This document shows positions 47,590 through 55,383 of a stretch of 55,383 bases of DNA, in pieces; position 1 is the first letter of the stretch, and every line of letters begins with the position of its first letter. A program made the translations under genes and the position numbers. The notes beneath the pieces were generated by a model that saw only the letters and a list, made by a program, of their open reading frames with translations, had not been told where the DNA came from and did not search any database. This stretch comes from Murinocardiopsis flavida (GTDB lineage Bacteria > Actinomycetota > Actinomycetes > Streptosporangiales > Streptosporangiaceae), in NCBI RefSeq assembly GCF_003014485.1, contig NZ_PYGA01000038.1, forward strand, positions 1-55,383. Reading direction: 5' to 3'.

Positions 47590-48093
47590 CTACCTGCTGT
47601 AGTTCTGCCCCGGGGGCCTGCCGGGGATCGGCTTGGCGATGAGGGCGACGGGGATGAAGAAGCAGATCTGGCTGATCGCCATGGTGAGTGCCCAGAGCTC
47701 CTTCTCCTCGTAGTGGGCGGCCGCCTTGGCGTACAGCTCGTCGGGGACGCGCTCGCCGCTCGGATTCGGGGTGAGGACGGCCTCCACCAGCTCCAGCGCG
47801 ACCCGTTCGGCTGCGGTGAAGTAGGGGGCGTCCTGCCACGTCGCGACGGCGGTGATGCGCTCCTCCGGTTCCCCGGCCCTGCGGAGGAGGCCGGCCTGCC
47901 GGACGGAGTGGTAGGTGCTGCCGACGATCTGTCCGGCGCGGAGCTGCACCAGGCCGACGGTGGCGCGCGGGATCCCCGCGTTCCGGCTCGCCTTTTCCAT
48001 GTCCGCCCCGATGCTCGCCAGTTCGGGGAAGAGGGGGACGGGGTTGGGCAGGCGCGACTCGTAGGCGTCCTGTTCGGTGGCTGGTGTGGTCAT
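47590..48093 (-). CDS. CMD/AhpD-like protein lacking catalytic cysteines (copy 1)
   Basis: ATG 48093 behind AAGGGACG gives 167 aa. The carboxymuconolactone-decarboxylase/AhpD scaffold is clear ('VGLVQLRAGQIVGSTYHSVR', 'TAVATWQDAPYFTAAERVAL', 'VPDELYAKAAAHYEEKELWA'). Where the family has 'NGCxYCxxxH', this protein has 'VGSTYHSVRQ', so both redox cysteines and the His are gone. It ends 'KPIPGRPPGQNYSR'. The paralogue at 54293-54811 shares the losses and the tail. It lies downstream of a four-helix membrane protein gene. Confidence 0.88.
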   Translation of the reverse strand: MTTPATEQDAYESRLPNPVPLFPELASIGADMEKASRNAGIPRATVGLVQLRAGQIVGSTYHSVRQAGLLRRAGEPEERITAVATWQDAPYFTAAERVALELVEAVLTPNPSGERVPDELYAKAAAHYEEKELWALTMAISQICFFIPVALIAKPIPGRPPGQNYSR

Positions 48094-48237
48094 GGTCGTC
48101 CCTTCTCGGTTCTGCGGCGGTGGTCGTGCGGTCCGGCGGGACGGGTGCGCTGTCGCGGGGCCGCCGCGCGGTCCGACGCGGTGCTCGGCGGCGATACGCG
48201 GTCCGGCCGGGGGTCGGGGGCTCGCGTGCGCCGGACG

Positions 48238-48280
48238 GTGTCTCAGCCGGTCCGGCGGCACGCCCGGGCGGGATGTGCGG
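48238..48280 (-). promoter_or_regulatory. conserved promoter-like element, copy 1
   Basis: On the minus strand CCGCACA (48274-48280) is followed 16 bp later by CGCC (48254-48257) and then by CTGAGACACCG. The same layout recurs at 48739-48780 and 55007-55048. It lies 145 bp upstream of the CMD-like copy 1 gene. Confidence 0.5.
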
Positions 48281-48292
48281 GGGCGCGGGCGG

Positions 48293-48688
48293 TCATGCGG
48301 GCGCACGCGTGCGGCGCTCGGCCGCGGCCCGGGCGAGCTGGAGGACGCTCCCGCCGAACATCACCACGCCCAGTGGGACGTGCAGGGCCGTCACCTCCGC
48401 GATGCCCAGCGCGATCTGCGCCAGCGTGACCGCCAGGAAACCGGATGCTTGCAGGACGGGTCCGGGCGGGCCGCCGCTCTGCCGCCACACCACGATCGCG
48501 GCGGCGAGGTGCAGCAGCACGGCGGCGACCAGCGCACGCGCTCCGAGACTGTGCAGCGCCATTCCGTGGGATGCGGACAGCAGCAGTCCGGCGGTGACGG
48601 CCTGGACGAGGACGGCCAGGGTCTGCACGGCGATCGCGGCATGCAGGACCGTGACGCTGCCGCGTCGGGTCCTCGTGGGTGTGGACAT
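48293..48688 (-). CDS. four-helix membrane protein, DUF6220-like (copy 1)
   Basis: ATG 48688 gives 131 aa with four hydrophobic helices (about 14-38, 44-66, 76-95, 98-120). The loop pattern 'GMALHSLGARALVAAVLLHL' and 'ALHVPLGVVMFGGSVLQLAR' matches its paralogue at 53690-54124 ('DMLALHTLGADVVTYLALVQ', 'DLHVPLGVALAVFASLMLVG'). The histidines in helices 2 and 4 are kept in both and could bind haem or metal. The CMD-like copy 1 gene follows on the same strand. The DUF number is from memory. Confidence 0.8.
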   Translation of the reverse strand: MSTPTRTRRGSVTVLHAAIAVQTLAVLVQAVTAGLLLSASHGMALHSLGARALVAAVLLHLAAAIVVWRQSGGPPGPVLQASGFLAVTLAQIALGIAEVTALHVPLGVVMFGGSVLQLARAAAERRTRAPA

Positions 48689-48738
48689 GGGCGGTCGTCC
48701 CTCCTCGATCTCGACGCCGGTTCGCGGCCGGCGGTCCG

Positions 48739-48780
48739 GTGTCTCAGCTGTCCGACGACGCGGCAACGGGGAATGTGAGG
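48739..48780 (-). promoter_or_regulatory. conserved promoter-like element, copy 2
   Basis: CCTCACA (48774-48780), 16 bp, CGTC (48754-48757), then CTGAGACACCG, all read on the minus strand, 50-90 bp before the membrane protein start (48688). This resembles the ECF41 promoter pattern TGTCACA-N16-CGTC known from CMD-type target genes, but with two mismatches in the -35. Confidence 0.55.
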
Positions 48781-48947
48781 CGGCGCGCGGCCCGCGCAGG
48801 TCGGGGAGTGTCCGGGCGGGACGGCCGGGTCCGCCGCGCCGTCCGGCACCGGGGCGGGTCCGCGCGCCGTCGGACGCCGGGGCGGGTCCGCGTCCCTTGA
48901 TTCCGTATATCCTGTACACGGTAGGGATCGCATGCTCGGGAGGCGTC

Positions 48948-49619
48948 GTGGAGATCCGCACCTTCGCGCAGGGCGACCGCGCCGAGCTGCGCGCACTGAC
49001 CCGGCGCGCGGGCGAGGGAGCCCCCACCGCGTCGCTGTGGGGGCACGCCGAATCCGAACTCGCCGTCTACCTCGCCCCGTACATGGACCTGGCGCCCGAC
49101 TCGCTGTTCGTCGCCGTCGCCGACGGGGCCCTGGTGGGCTACCTGACGGGCTGCCCCGACAGCGCGGCGTTCCCCGACGACGGCGAGCGCATCGCGCGGG
49201 CGGTGCGGGCCCACCGCCTGGTCCTCCGCCGCGGGCCCGCGGCCTTCTTCGCGCGTAGCATGGCCGATGCGGGCTGGGCCGCGGTGCGCGGGCGGCCCGT
49301 TTCCGGCGGGTTCGCCGACCCCAGGTGGCCGGCGCACCTGCACATCAACGTCGCGCCCGAGGCGCGCGGCACCGGTGCCGCCGAGGGCCTGATGCGCGGG
49401 TGGCTCGGCCGCCTCAGCGACATCGGGTCGCCGGGCTGCCACCTGCAAACCCTGGTCGAGAACGCCCGGGCGGTGCGGTTCTTCGAGCGCATGGGCTTCG
49501 TCGCGCACGGCCCGGCACCGATTGTGCCCGGCCTCCGGCACAACGGCGGGCGCGTGCACCAGCGGACGATGGTCCGGCCGGCACCCGGCGCCGAGGACGT
49601 GCCCGGCCGGACCGCCTGA
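48948..49619 (+). CDS. GNAT acetyltransferase
   Basis: GTG 48948 behind CGGGAGG gives 223 aa. It has the GNAT core 'HLHINVAPEARGTGAAEGLM' (acetyl-CoA loop) and 'HLQTLVENARAVRFFERMGF'. The long middle section with 'RSMADAGWAAVRGRPVSGGF' is typical of a subgroup of bacterial GNATs of about 220 aa. The substrate is unknown. It is monocistronic. Confidence 0.9.
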   Translation: MEIRTFAQGDRAELRALTRRAGEGAPTASLWGHAESELAVYLAPYMDLAPDSLFVAVADGALVGYLTGCPDSAAFPDDGERIARAVRAHRLVLRRGPAAFFARSMADAGWAAVRGRPVSGGFADPRWPAHLHINVAPEARGTGAAEGLMRGWLGRLSDIGSPGCHLQTLVENARAVRFFERMGFVAHGPAPIVPGLRHNGGRVHQRTMVRPAPGAEDVPGRTA

Positions 49620-49652
49620 GCCCCCGGCCTCGACCCGTTCGCCAGGGCGTCC

Positions 49653-50360
49653 TCAGGCGCGATCCGGTTCGGGCACCTCTCGGGGGCCGCCGCGGTCCTC
49701 GTCGGGGCGCAGTGCGTCGAGGATGAGGGAGAGGCCGAACTCGAACTCGGCCGCGTAGTCGTAGCCCGGTCGGCTGGCGTGCTCGGTGATCAGCTCCGCG
49801 AGGTGCGGGTGGGTGCCGGTCGGCAGCGCGCTCAGGATGCCGTCCGCGATGTCGTCGAGTTCGGCGGTGCTCTCGAACGGCAGGCTCCGCTCTTGCAGGA
49901 CGAAGCCGTAGAGGTAGCTGTCGATCAGCGAGAAGGCGTGTGCCGCCATCGCGACGGAGAAACCGCCCGCCCGCAGGGCGCCCAGGACGGCGTCGTGGTG
50001 GCGCAGGGTCGCCGGGCCGGGGTTGCTGCGGGAGTCCAGCAGGCCCACGGCCCAGGGGTGGCGCCGCAGGACGGTGCGCGCGGAGGCGGCGCGGTCGTGC
50101 ATGGCCTCCTTCCAGCCGGCGGTGGGGGCGGGCAGCGCGATCTCGCCGAACACGGCGTCGACCATCCCGTCGAGGATGTCGTCCCTGCTGGGTACGTGGT
50201 TGTAGAGCGACATCGCCTCGACGCCGAGCCGGGCGGCGATCGCCCGCATGGTGACCCCGGCCGTGTCCTTCTCGTCGGCCAGCGCCATCGCCGCGGTGAT
50301 CACCCGCTCCCTGCTGAGCGGCTGCCGCTTCGTGCGCCCGCCGGTACTGCGCTCGCGCAT
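49653..50360 (-). CDS. TetR-family regulator (TetR_C type)
   Basis: The 235-aa protein has the helix-turn-helix 'VITAAMALADEKDTAGVTMR' and 'LGVEAMSLYNHVPSRDDILD', the LYNHV signature of the TetR/Tcr subgroup. The C-terminal domain is 'EFEFGLSLILDAL'. It is divergent from the NmrA-like gene, and two perfect palindromes lie in the shared 104-bp region, one of them inside the promoter of that gene. Confidence 0.92.
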   Translation of the reverse strand: MRERSTGGRTKRQPLSRERVITAAMALADEKDTAGVTMRAIAARLGVEAMSLYNHVPSRDDILDGMVDAVFGEIALPAPTAGWKEAMHDRAASARTVLRRHPWAVGLLDSRSNPGPATLRHHDAVLGALRAGGFSVAMAAHAFSLIDSYLYGFVLQERSLPFESTAELDDIADGILSALPTGTHPHLAELITEHASRPGYDYAAEFEFGLSLILDALRPDEDRGGPREVPEPDRA

Positions 50361-50387
50361 GGGTGCGCCCTCCCGTTGCCCTTTTCC

Positions 50388-50435
50388 TTGACGGACTTAC
50401 GGCGTAAGTCTAACCTGACTTACACAGTAAGTCAG
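50388..50435 (+). promoter_or_regulatory. promoter with two TetR operators for the NmrA-like gene
   Basis: TTGACG (50388-50393) and TAACCT (50411-50416) are separated by exactly 17 bp, and those 17 bp are a perfect palindrome GACTTAC-GGC-GTAAGTC (50394-50410). A second, longer palindrome CTGACTTAC-ACA-GTAAGTCAG (50415-50435) follows, with centres 23 bp apart. Occupancy of either site would block initiation and probably also the divergent TetR promoter. Confidence 0.85.
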
Positions 50436-50464
50436 AGTGGTGGTGCGAGAGGCGGGAGCCCGAC

Positions 50465-51220
<756 letters not shown>

Positions 51221-51225
51221 AACCG

Positions 51226-51253
51226 CCGCGCCGGCGGCACGCCGCCGGCGCGG
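51226..51253 (+). terminator. 13-bp-stem terminator after the NmrA-like gene
   Basis: CCGCGCCGGCGGC (51226-51238) pairs perfectly with 51241-51253, 5 bp after the stop codon. Confidence 0.75.
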
Positions 51254-51446
51254 TCAGGTGCGGGTGTCGCTGCGGTCGAGAACCGCCACCGCCACCGCCA
51301 CCGTCGCGGCCGCATGCTCTGGCGCCTGCACCCGGGATCCCATCGGTGCCGATTTTACGCAGCGGGTCATCTAGGTCATGAACTGGCCTAGACGGCTTCT
51401 AACGTTCGTGGTGACACGCGAACAGCAGCGATGAAAGGCACCGACC

Positions 51447-52004
51447 ATGGCCGTCGACCAGCAGACCGCACACGCAGCAGAGAACACGCCCGCCCTTCCC
51501 GGGGAGCGCGCCGACCTGCTGTCGACCCTGGCGCAGAACCGCCACTTCCTGCGCTACACCACCCGCGGGATCACCGATGACCAGGCCCGGCAGCGGACCA
51601 CCGCCAGCGAGCTGTGCCTCGGCGGGCTGATCAAGCACGTCACAGCGGTCGAGTCGAACTGGGGCGACTTCATCCTGAACGGCCCGTCGGCCATGGGCGA
51701 CTTCACGGAGATGTCAGAGGCCGACATGGCCGAGTGGACCGACGGTTTCCGGCTGCTCCCCGAGGAGACCCTGGCCGGCGTCCTGGCCGCCTACGAGGAC
51801 GTGGCCCGCCGCACCGACGAGCTCGCCGCCTCGCTCCCCGACCTGGACGCCGACCACCCGCTGCCGGAGGCCCCCTGGAACGAGCCGGGCGCGCGGTGGA
51901 CGGCCCGCAGGGTGCTGCTGCACATCGCCGCCGAGACCGCGCAGCACGCCGGCCACGCCGACATCATCCGCGAATCCCTCGACGGCGCCAAGAGCATGGG
52001 CTGA
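51447..52004 (+). CDS. DinB-superfamily (DUF664) protein
   Basis: The 185-aa four-helix-bundle protein carries the three metal-ligand histidines of the fold: 'GGLIKHVTAVESNWGDFI' and 'LLHIAAETAQHAGHADIIRE'. The HxGHxDxxRE ending is typical of the actinobacterial DUF664 group, thought to be mycothiol- or bacillithiol-dependent transferases or related. The promoter region has TCTAGG and CCTAGA arms (around 51370-51392) that may be a regulator site. Confidence 0.9.
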   Translation: MAVDQQTAHAAENTPALPGERADLLSTLAQNRHFLRYTTRGITDDQARQRTTASELCLGGLIKHVTAVESNWGDFILNGPSAMGDFTEMSEADMAEWTDGFRLLPEETLAGVLAAYEDVARRTDELAASLPDLDADHPLPEAPWNEPGARWTARRVLLHIAAETAQHAGHADIIRESLDGAKSMG

Positions 52005-52118
52005 CTCCCGGCCGCGGGGGCACCGCGCCCGGCGGTCCCGGCCGTCGCGGCCGAGGCCCTCGCGGCGGCCGGGGTCCCCGCGGCCTGAGCCTCCCGCGGC
52101 GGCCGGGAACACGGCCGG

Positions 52119-53693
52119 TCAGACCGTCGCGAAGTTGGCCATCATGCCCATGTCCTCGTGCTCGGCGTTGTGGCAGTGGAACATGTAGCGGCCGCGGTAG
52201 CCGTCGAACCGGGCGATCACCTCCACCGCCTCGCCGGGGCGCAGGTCGACGGTGTCCTTGCGGCCGGCGTCGTAGGGCCCGGGCGCGCGGCCGCCGCGGG
52301 AGAGCACGTGGAAGTGCACCAGGTGCAGGTGGATCGGATGGTGCAGGTCCGCCACGAAGCGCCAGATCTCCACGGCGCCGAGCCGGGGCCGGGCGTCGAT
52401 CCGGGTGGGCGCGTACGGCTCCCCGTTGACCGTCCAGCCGTGCCGGTCGCCGACCCGCCCGCCGCGGAAGGAGAAATCCCTGGTCACGGCGGCCTGTGCA
52501 CGGTCGAGCGGGGCGACGTCGGCGAGCCGGTCCGGGACGCGGCTGTCCTCGGCGCCGCGCCGGGCGACACGGAACCGCATCACCCGGGCCGTCGTCCCGG
52601 TACCGAGCCGGTTGACCAGGGTGACCTCGGTACCGACCGGGTACCGGCCGAAGTCCACGACCAGGTCGTAGCGTTCGGCCGGGGCGATCGGCAGGTGCCC
52701 GTGCACGCGCGGCGCGGCGAGCAGCCCCTGGTCCGCGCCGATCTGGGTGAAGGCCCCGCCGCCGGGCGGCGGCGGGTCGAGCGCGAGGTCGTAGCGGCGG
52801 GCGTTGGACGCGTTGAGCACCCGCAGCCGGTGCCGGGCCGCCGACACCTCGGCCACCGGCCACGGCGCGCCGTTCACCAGGATGACGTCGCCGAGCACCC
52901 CCTCGACGTAGGGCTCCTCGACGCCGGGCAGGGTGGTCAGCGACGGGTCGACGGACGGGTAGCGCATCGAGCCGTCCGCGGCGAACGCCCTGTCGGTGAT
53001 CATCAGCGGCAGCTCCCGCTCGCCGCGCGGCAGCGGCAGCGCGTCCTCCTCGTCGTCCCGGACGATGTGGAACCCTGCCAGGCCGCGGTAGACGGCCGGC
53101 CCGGTGAAGTCCATCCGGTGGTCGTGATACCAGAGCGTCGCCGCCTGCTGCCGCAACGGGTACCGGTACTCGCGCTCGCCCCGGGTGACCGTCGCGTCCG
53201 GGTCGCGCATTCCCGTGTGCCCGCCATGGGAGAACGCCGCGTGCGTGCCGTCGGCGGGCAGCACCAGGTCGGTGGCGTACCCGTCGGAGTCCGGCGGGGT
53301 GCGGCCGCCGTGCAGGTGGACGACCGTCGGCACCGGGAGCTCGTTGCGGTGCCGGACGACCGCGGTCCGGCCGCTGCGGGACTCGATGGTCGGCCCGGGG
53401 AAGGTGCCCTGGTATCCCCAGATCGGCGTGCGCAGCCCGGGCAGGATCTCCGCTGTGGTCTGCCGCTGGACTATCTCGTACCGGTCGGCGTCCGCGTCCT
53501 TCGCGACCGGCGCCAGCACGGCCGGGACCGGCAGCGGGACCTGGAACGGCGCGGGCAGCGGCACCGCGCTGCCGAGGAGTTCCCCTGTCGCCGCGGCGCG
53601 CCCGACCAGCCGCGGCCCGGCGGCCCCCGCGGCGAGCAGCACGCCCGCCCCGCCCGCCAGGCCGAGGAACCGGCGCCGGGACGGCCCGCTCAT
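52119..53693 (-). CDS. multicopper oxidase (bilirubin-oxidase/CotA-like), Tat-exported
   Basis: ATG 53693 gives 524 aa with a twin-arginine signal (SRRRFLGLAGGAGVLL). All four copper motifs are present in order: 'TVVHLHGGRTPPDSDG', 'TLWYHDHRMDFTG', 'HPIHLHLVHFHVLSRGG' and 'MFHCHNAEHEDMGMMANF'. It oxidises phenolic or metal substrates outside the cell with O2. Its start overlaps the stop of the four-helix membrane protein gene (ATGA), so the two are translated together. Confidence 0.93.
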   Translation of the reverse strand: MSGPSRRRFLGLAGGAGVLLAAGAAGPRLVGRAAATGELLGSAVPLPAPFQVPLPVPAVLAPVAKDADADRYEIVQRQTTAEILPGLRTPIWGYQGTFPGPTIESRSGRTAVVRHRNELPVPTVVHLHGGRTPPDSDGYATDLVLPADGTHAAFSHGGHTGMRDPDATVTRGEREYRYPLRQQAATLWYHDHRMDFTGPAVYRGLAGFHIVRDDEEDALPLPRGERELPLMITDRAFAADGSMRYPSVDPSLTTLPGVEEPYVEGVLGDVILVNGAPWPVAEVSAARHRLRVLNASNARRYDLALDPPPPGGGAFTQIGADQGLLAAPRVHGHLPIAPAERYDLVVDFGRYPVGTEVTLVNRLGTGTTARVMRFRVARRGAEDSRVPDRLADVAPLDRAQAAVTRDFSFRGGRVGDRHGWTVNGEPYAPTRIDARPRLGAVEIWRFVADLHHPIHLHLVHFHVLSRGGRAPGPYDAGRKDTVDLRPGEAVEVIARFDGYRGRYMFHCHNAEHEDMGMMANFATV

Positions 53694-54124
53694 GGCAGTA
53701 CCTCCGGCGCCGCCCCGTCCGTCCGCCAGATCCCGACCAGCATGAGCGACGCGAACACGGCGAGCGCGACACCGAGCGGGACATGCAGGTCCAGCGCGCC
53801 GGACAGCCCGGCGAAGTACTGCCCGGACTCGCACGTGAACAGCAGCAGGCCCGCCCAGAACGGCCAGCGCGTCCCGACACGCCACCAGAGCAGCGCCGAG
53901 GGCACCAGCTGCACCAGCGCGAGGTAGGTGACCACGTCGGCGCCCAGCGTGTGCAGCGCCAGCATGTCGTAGTCGCCGATCAGGTACCGGCCGGCGAACA
54001 CCGGCTGGGCGAGGATCGCGGCGGTGTGCGCTGCGGCGACCCAGCGCAGCACCCCCAGTACCACCCGGCCACGCGCCCGGTGCGGTGTCCGACGGGTCCG
54101 ACGGGCATCGGCGGCTTCGGCCAT
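53690..54124 (-). CDS. four-helix membrane protein, DUF6220-like (copy 2)
   Basis: ATG 54124 behind GGAAAGG gives 144 aa with four hydrophobic helices and an Arg-rich cytoplasmic N-terminus. It is the paralogue of 48293-48688. The conserved 'LALHTLGADVVTYLALVQLV' and 'ALDLHVPLGVALAVFASLML' keep one His each. Overlap with the multicopper oxidase suggests the two proteins work together at the membrane, for instance in electron or copper transfer; that is inference. Confidence 0.85.
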   Translation of the reverse strand: MAEAADARRTRRTPHRARGRVVLGVLRWVAAAHTAAILAQPVFAGRYLIGDYDMLALHTLGADVVTYLALVQLVPSALLWWRVGTRWPFWAGLLLFTCESGQYFAGLSGALDLHVPLGVALAVFASLMLVGIWRTDGAAPEVLP

Positions 54125-54292
54125 CGCGCTTGCCTTTCCGCTGTAGTTGGCTGGACCGGCCGCGCCCGGAGTGCCCGGGGCCAAGGATGCCCGAGGGGCC
54201 GGGATGCCCGAGGGGCCGGGGGGCCGGAGTGCCCGGCGCGGTCACAGCGCCGGTACACCGGAACACCGGACCGCCCCGTGCCCGTTGGCGGC

Positions 54293-54811
54293 TCAGCTGC
54301 CGTGGTTCGTGCCGGGCCGCCTGCCGGGGATCGGCCTGCCGACGAGGACGACCGGGACGAACAGGTAGAACTGGCCGAGCGCGATGGTCAGCGTCCAGAG
54401 CGCCGCGTCGTCGTAGTGGGCGGCCGCCCTCGTGAACAGCTCGTCGGACACTCGCTCCCCGAACGGGTTCGGGGCGAGGACAGCCTCGGCGAGCTCCAGC
54501 GCCACTCGTTCGGCGCCGGTGAAGTAGGGGGCGTCCCGCCACGTCGCGACGGCGGTGATGCGCGCCTCCGATTCACCGGCCGCGCGCAGCTGCCGGGTCG
54601 ACCCGATGGAGTGGAAGGTGCCGCCGACGACCTGCCAGGCGCGGAGCTGCATCAGGCCGATGGTGGTCTGCGGCACCCGGCCGTTGCGGAGGGCGTAGTG
54701 CGCGGCCTCGGAGAGCGCCGCGATCTCGGGGAACACCGTGGTGAGGTCGGGCGGGGGCGACTGGATGTCGTCCTGCCCCGTTGGCAGGTCGGCTGCCGTG
54801 GGTGTGGACAT
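54293..54811 (-). CDS. CMD/AhpD-like protein lacking catalytic cysteines (copy 2)
   Basis: ATG 54811 gives 172 aa, strongly similar to 47590-48093 along its length. The active-site region reads 'RAWQVVGGTFHSIGSTRQLR', again without either cysteine or the following His. 'TAVATWRDAPYFTGAERVAL' and the tail 'GRPIPGRRPGTNHGS' are shared with copy 1. It precedes the membrane protein and oxidase genes by 168 bp on the same strand, so a three-gene unit is likely. Confidence 0.9.
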   Translation of the reverse strand: MSTPTAADLPTGQDDIQSPPPDLTTVFPEIAALSEAAHYALRNGRVPQTTIGLMQLRAWQVVGGTFHSIGSTRQLRAAGESEARITAVATWRDAPYFTGAERVALELAEAVLAPNPFGERVSDELFTRAAAHYDDAALWTLTIALGQFYLFVPVVLVGRPIPGRRPGTNHGS

Positions 54812-55223
54812 GGCAAGGTCTCCCTATTTCTCGGTATCCCCCGTGCGGCGCCGTTCTCACGGTCGGAGGCGGAAGGGGGTCGCCGCGGCGGCATCCCCAG
54901 GGGTCGCCGCGGCTGCGCCTCCTGGGTCGCCTGGGCGGCATGCCCGAAGCGGGGCCTCCCGGCCAGGGACCCGCGGGCCGCCGCACGGCTCTCCGCGTGC
55001 CGGACGGTGCCTTACTTGTTCGACCGGACAGCCCCGCGGAATGTGAGGTGCCGGACGAATCCGCCGCTCCGCGCACGGCTCCGCGCGGACCCGACAGGAG
55101 ACCTACGCGGGAGGACCATCGAGCGCGCCGACCGGATGGCCGGGCTGGCGAGGCCGTGCCACGAGGGACGAGCGCACGTCCGACCGCTGATCGATCGGAC
55201 GAGGGCACGTCCGACCGCTGATC
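54812..55223. other. 412-bp region upstream of CMD-like copy 2
   Basis: No gene is supported here. It contains the third promoter-like element (55007-55048), a GC-rich low-complexity stretch with CCCCAGGGGTCGCCGCGG-type repeats near 54880-54950, and the 31-bp tandem duplication at 55166-55227. Confidence 0.5.
55007..55048 (-). promoter_or_regulatory. conserved promoter-like element, copy 3
   Basis: CCTCACA (55042-55048), 16 bp, GGTC (55022-55025), then GTAAGGCACCG, read on the minus strand, about 200 bp upstream of CMD-like copy 2. The spacing to the downstream conserved block matches copy 2 exactly and copy 1 within one base. Confidence 0.5.
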
Positions 55224-55227
55224 GATC
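55166..55227. repeat. 31-bp tandem duplication
   Basis: Two consecutive 31-bp units (55166-55196 and 55197-55227) differ at one base; both contain GCACGTCCGACCGCTGATCG. The duplication overlaps the last codons of the RidA remnant and has removed any natural stop codon. Confidence 0.9.
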
Positions 55228-55289
55228 ACCGCTATCGCGTCGACCTCGATCAGGTACCCGGGCTCGGCGAGTACCGCGACTCCCTGTTC
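55224..55289 (-). pseudogene. RidA/YjgF-family gene remnant (C-terminal 22 codons)
   Basis: Reading inward from the right IS end, 22 codons give 'EQGVAVLAEPGYLIEVDAIA' plus VI, which matches the C-terminal strand of RidA proteins ('VEIEAIAV'). The upstream part is replaced by the IS. Downstream the frame runs into the 31-bp duplication without a stop at the expected place. The gene is therefore destroyed at both ends. Confidence 0.7.
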
Positions 55290-55291
55290 CG

Positions 55292-55383
55292 TGCCGGGTT
55301 CTTTAGAGGCTCGGAACCAACGCTCTATCCTCTGCTGACCCGAACTCCCGCTGGTAGTGATCGGCCTCGAACTCCGCGGGCGG
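55292..55383 (-). mobile_element. IS3-family insertion sequence end, second copy (inverted)
   Basis: The element end begins with TG at 55292-55293 and runs out of the window. It is identical to the left copy. The insertion interrupts the RidA-family gene. Confidence 0.6.
55303..55383 (-). CDS. IS3-family transposase C-terminal fragment, second copy
   Basis: This is the same 26-codon tail and TAA stop as 1-81, on the opposite strand. The remainder of the gene is beyond the window. Confidence 0.55.
   Translation of the reverse strand, partial: PPAEFEADHYQREFGSAEDRALVPSL

Larger units (their letters stand above)
55289..55383. repeat. right arm of the 95-bp inverted repeat
   Basis: This is the exact reverse complement of 1-95; see the left arm. 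The junction with unique sequence is at 55288/55289. Confidence 0.95.

Overview
This window is GC-rich DNA with strong G/C codon bias, GTG and TTG starts, many TetR/GntR/DeoR/Lrp regulators, F420-linked enzymes, a DUF574 methyltransferase and a GAF-ANTAR protein. That combination points to a filamentous actinomycete, plausibly in the Streptosporangiales (Nocardiopsis-like). The genus is inference. I saw no rRNA, tRNA, CRISPR array or phage module.

Both ends of the window are the same 95 bp in inverted orientation (1-95 and 55289-55383). Read outward-in, each arm encodes the last 26 codons of what looks like an IS3-family transposase and then an IS end. The window is therefore a chromosomal segment bounded by two inverted copies of one insertion sequence, or a contig that stopped there. 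The left IS copy supplies the last codons and stop of a GNAT gene. The right copy cuts a RidA-family gene down to a short remnant.

Layout. 0-5.4 kb: GNAT, PrmC-like methyltransferase, an unrecognised 369-aa protein with a hydrophobic hairpin, SRPBCC protein and a D-amino-acid oxidase; two near-identical hairpins flank the SRPBCC gene. 5.4-8.1 kb: MHS-type transporter and a metal-ligand-less M24 (creatinase/ectoine-hydrolase-like) enzyme. 9-11.2 kb: an ArsR-SRPBCC fusion with a readable promoter/operator, then TetR and DUF1772 genes with a perfect operator. 11.2-12.3 kb: a gene-poor gap with a pair of inverted repeats. 12.3-14.6 kb: GAF-ANTAR regulator and serine hydrolase. 14.7-18.8 kb: a dipeptide unit (double-Lrp regulator, POT transporter, Xaa-Pro-dipeptidase-like amidohydrolase). 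18.8-27 kb: GH106-like glycosidase, F420/PPOX protein, membrane protein, DUF574 methyltransferase, hydrolase-TetR operon, CsbD. 27.1-33.3 kb: a catabolic cluster for a small sugar acid (DUF1537 kinase, class II aldolase, SAF-domain oxidoreductase, MatC-like carrier, DeoR regulator). 33.6-40.5 kb: GNAT, beta-helix protein with a divergent TetR-zinc-ribbon regulator, GntR, two VOC proteins, a reductase and an Asp/Glu racemase. 40.6-47.0 kb: a sugar ABC importer without its ATPase plus a GH2 beta-galactosidase. 47.1-55 kb: DksA-like protein and two copies of a module made of a cysteine-less AhpD/CMD-like protein and a four-helix membrane protein. The second copy is fused by a start/stop overlap to a multicopper oxidase. 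Interleaved with these are GNAT, TetR, NmrA-like and DinB genes.

The most unusual signals are the duplicated CMD-like/membrane-protein module with a shared promoter-like element at three sites, the DUF1537 kinase swollen by two repeat insertions, operators fitted exactly into promoter spacers at two regulator genes, and the IS-bounded ends. Function calls are by recognition of family motifs only; no database search was possible.
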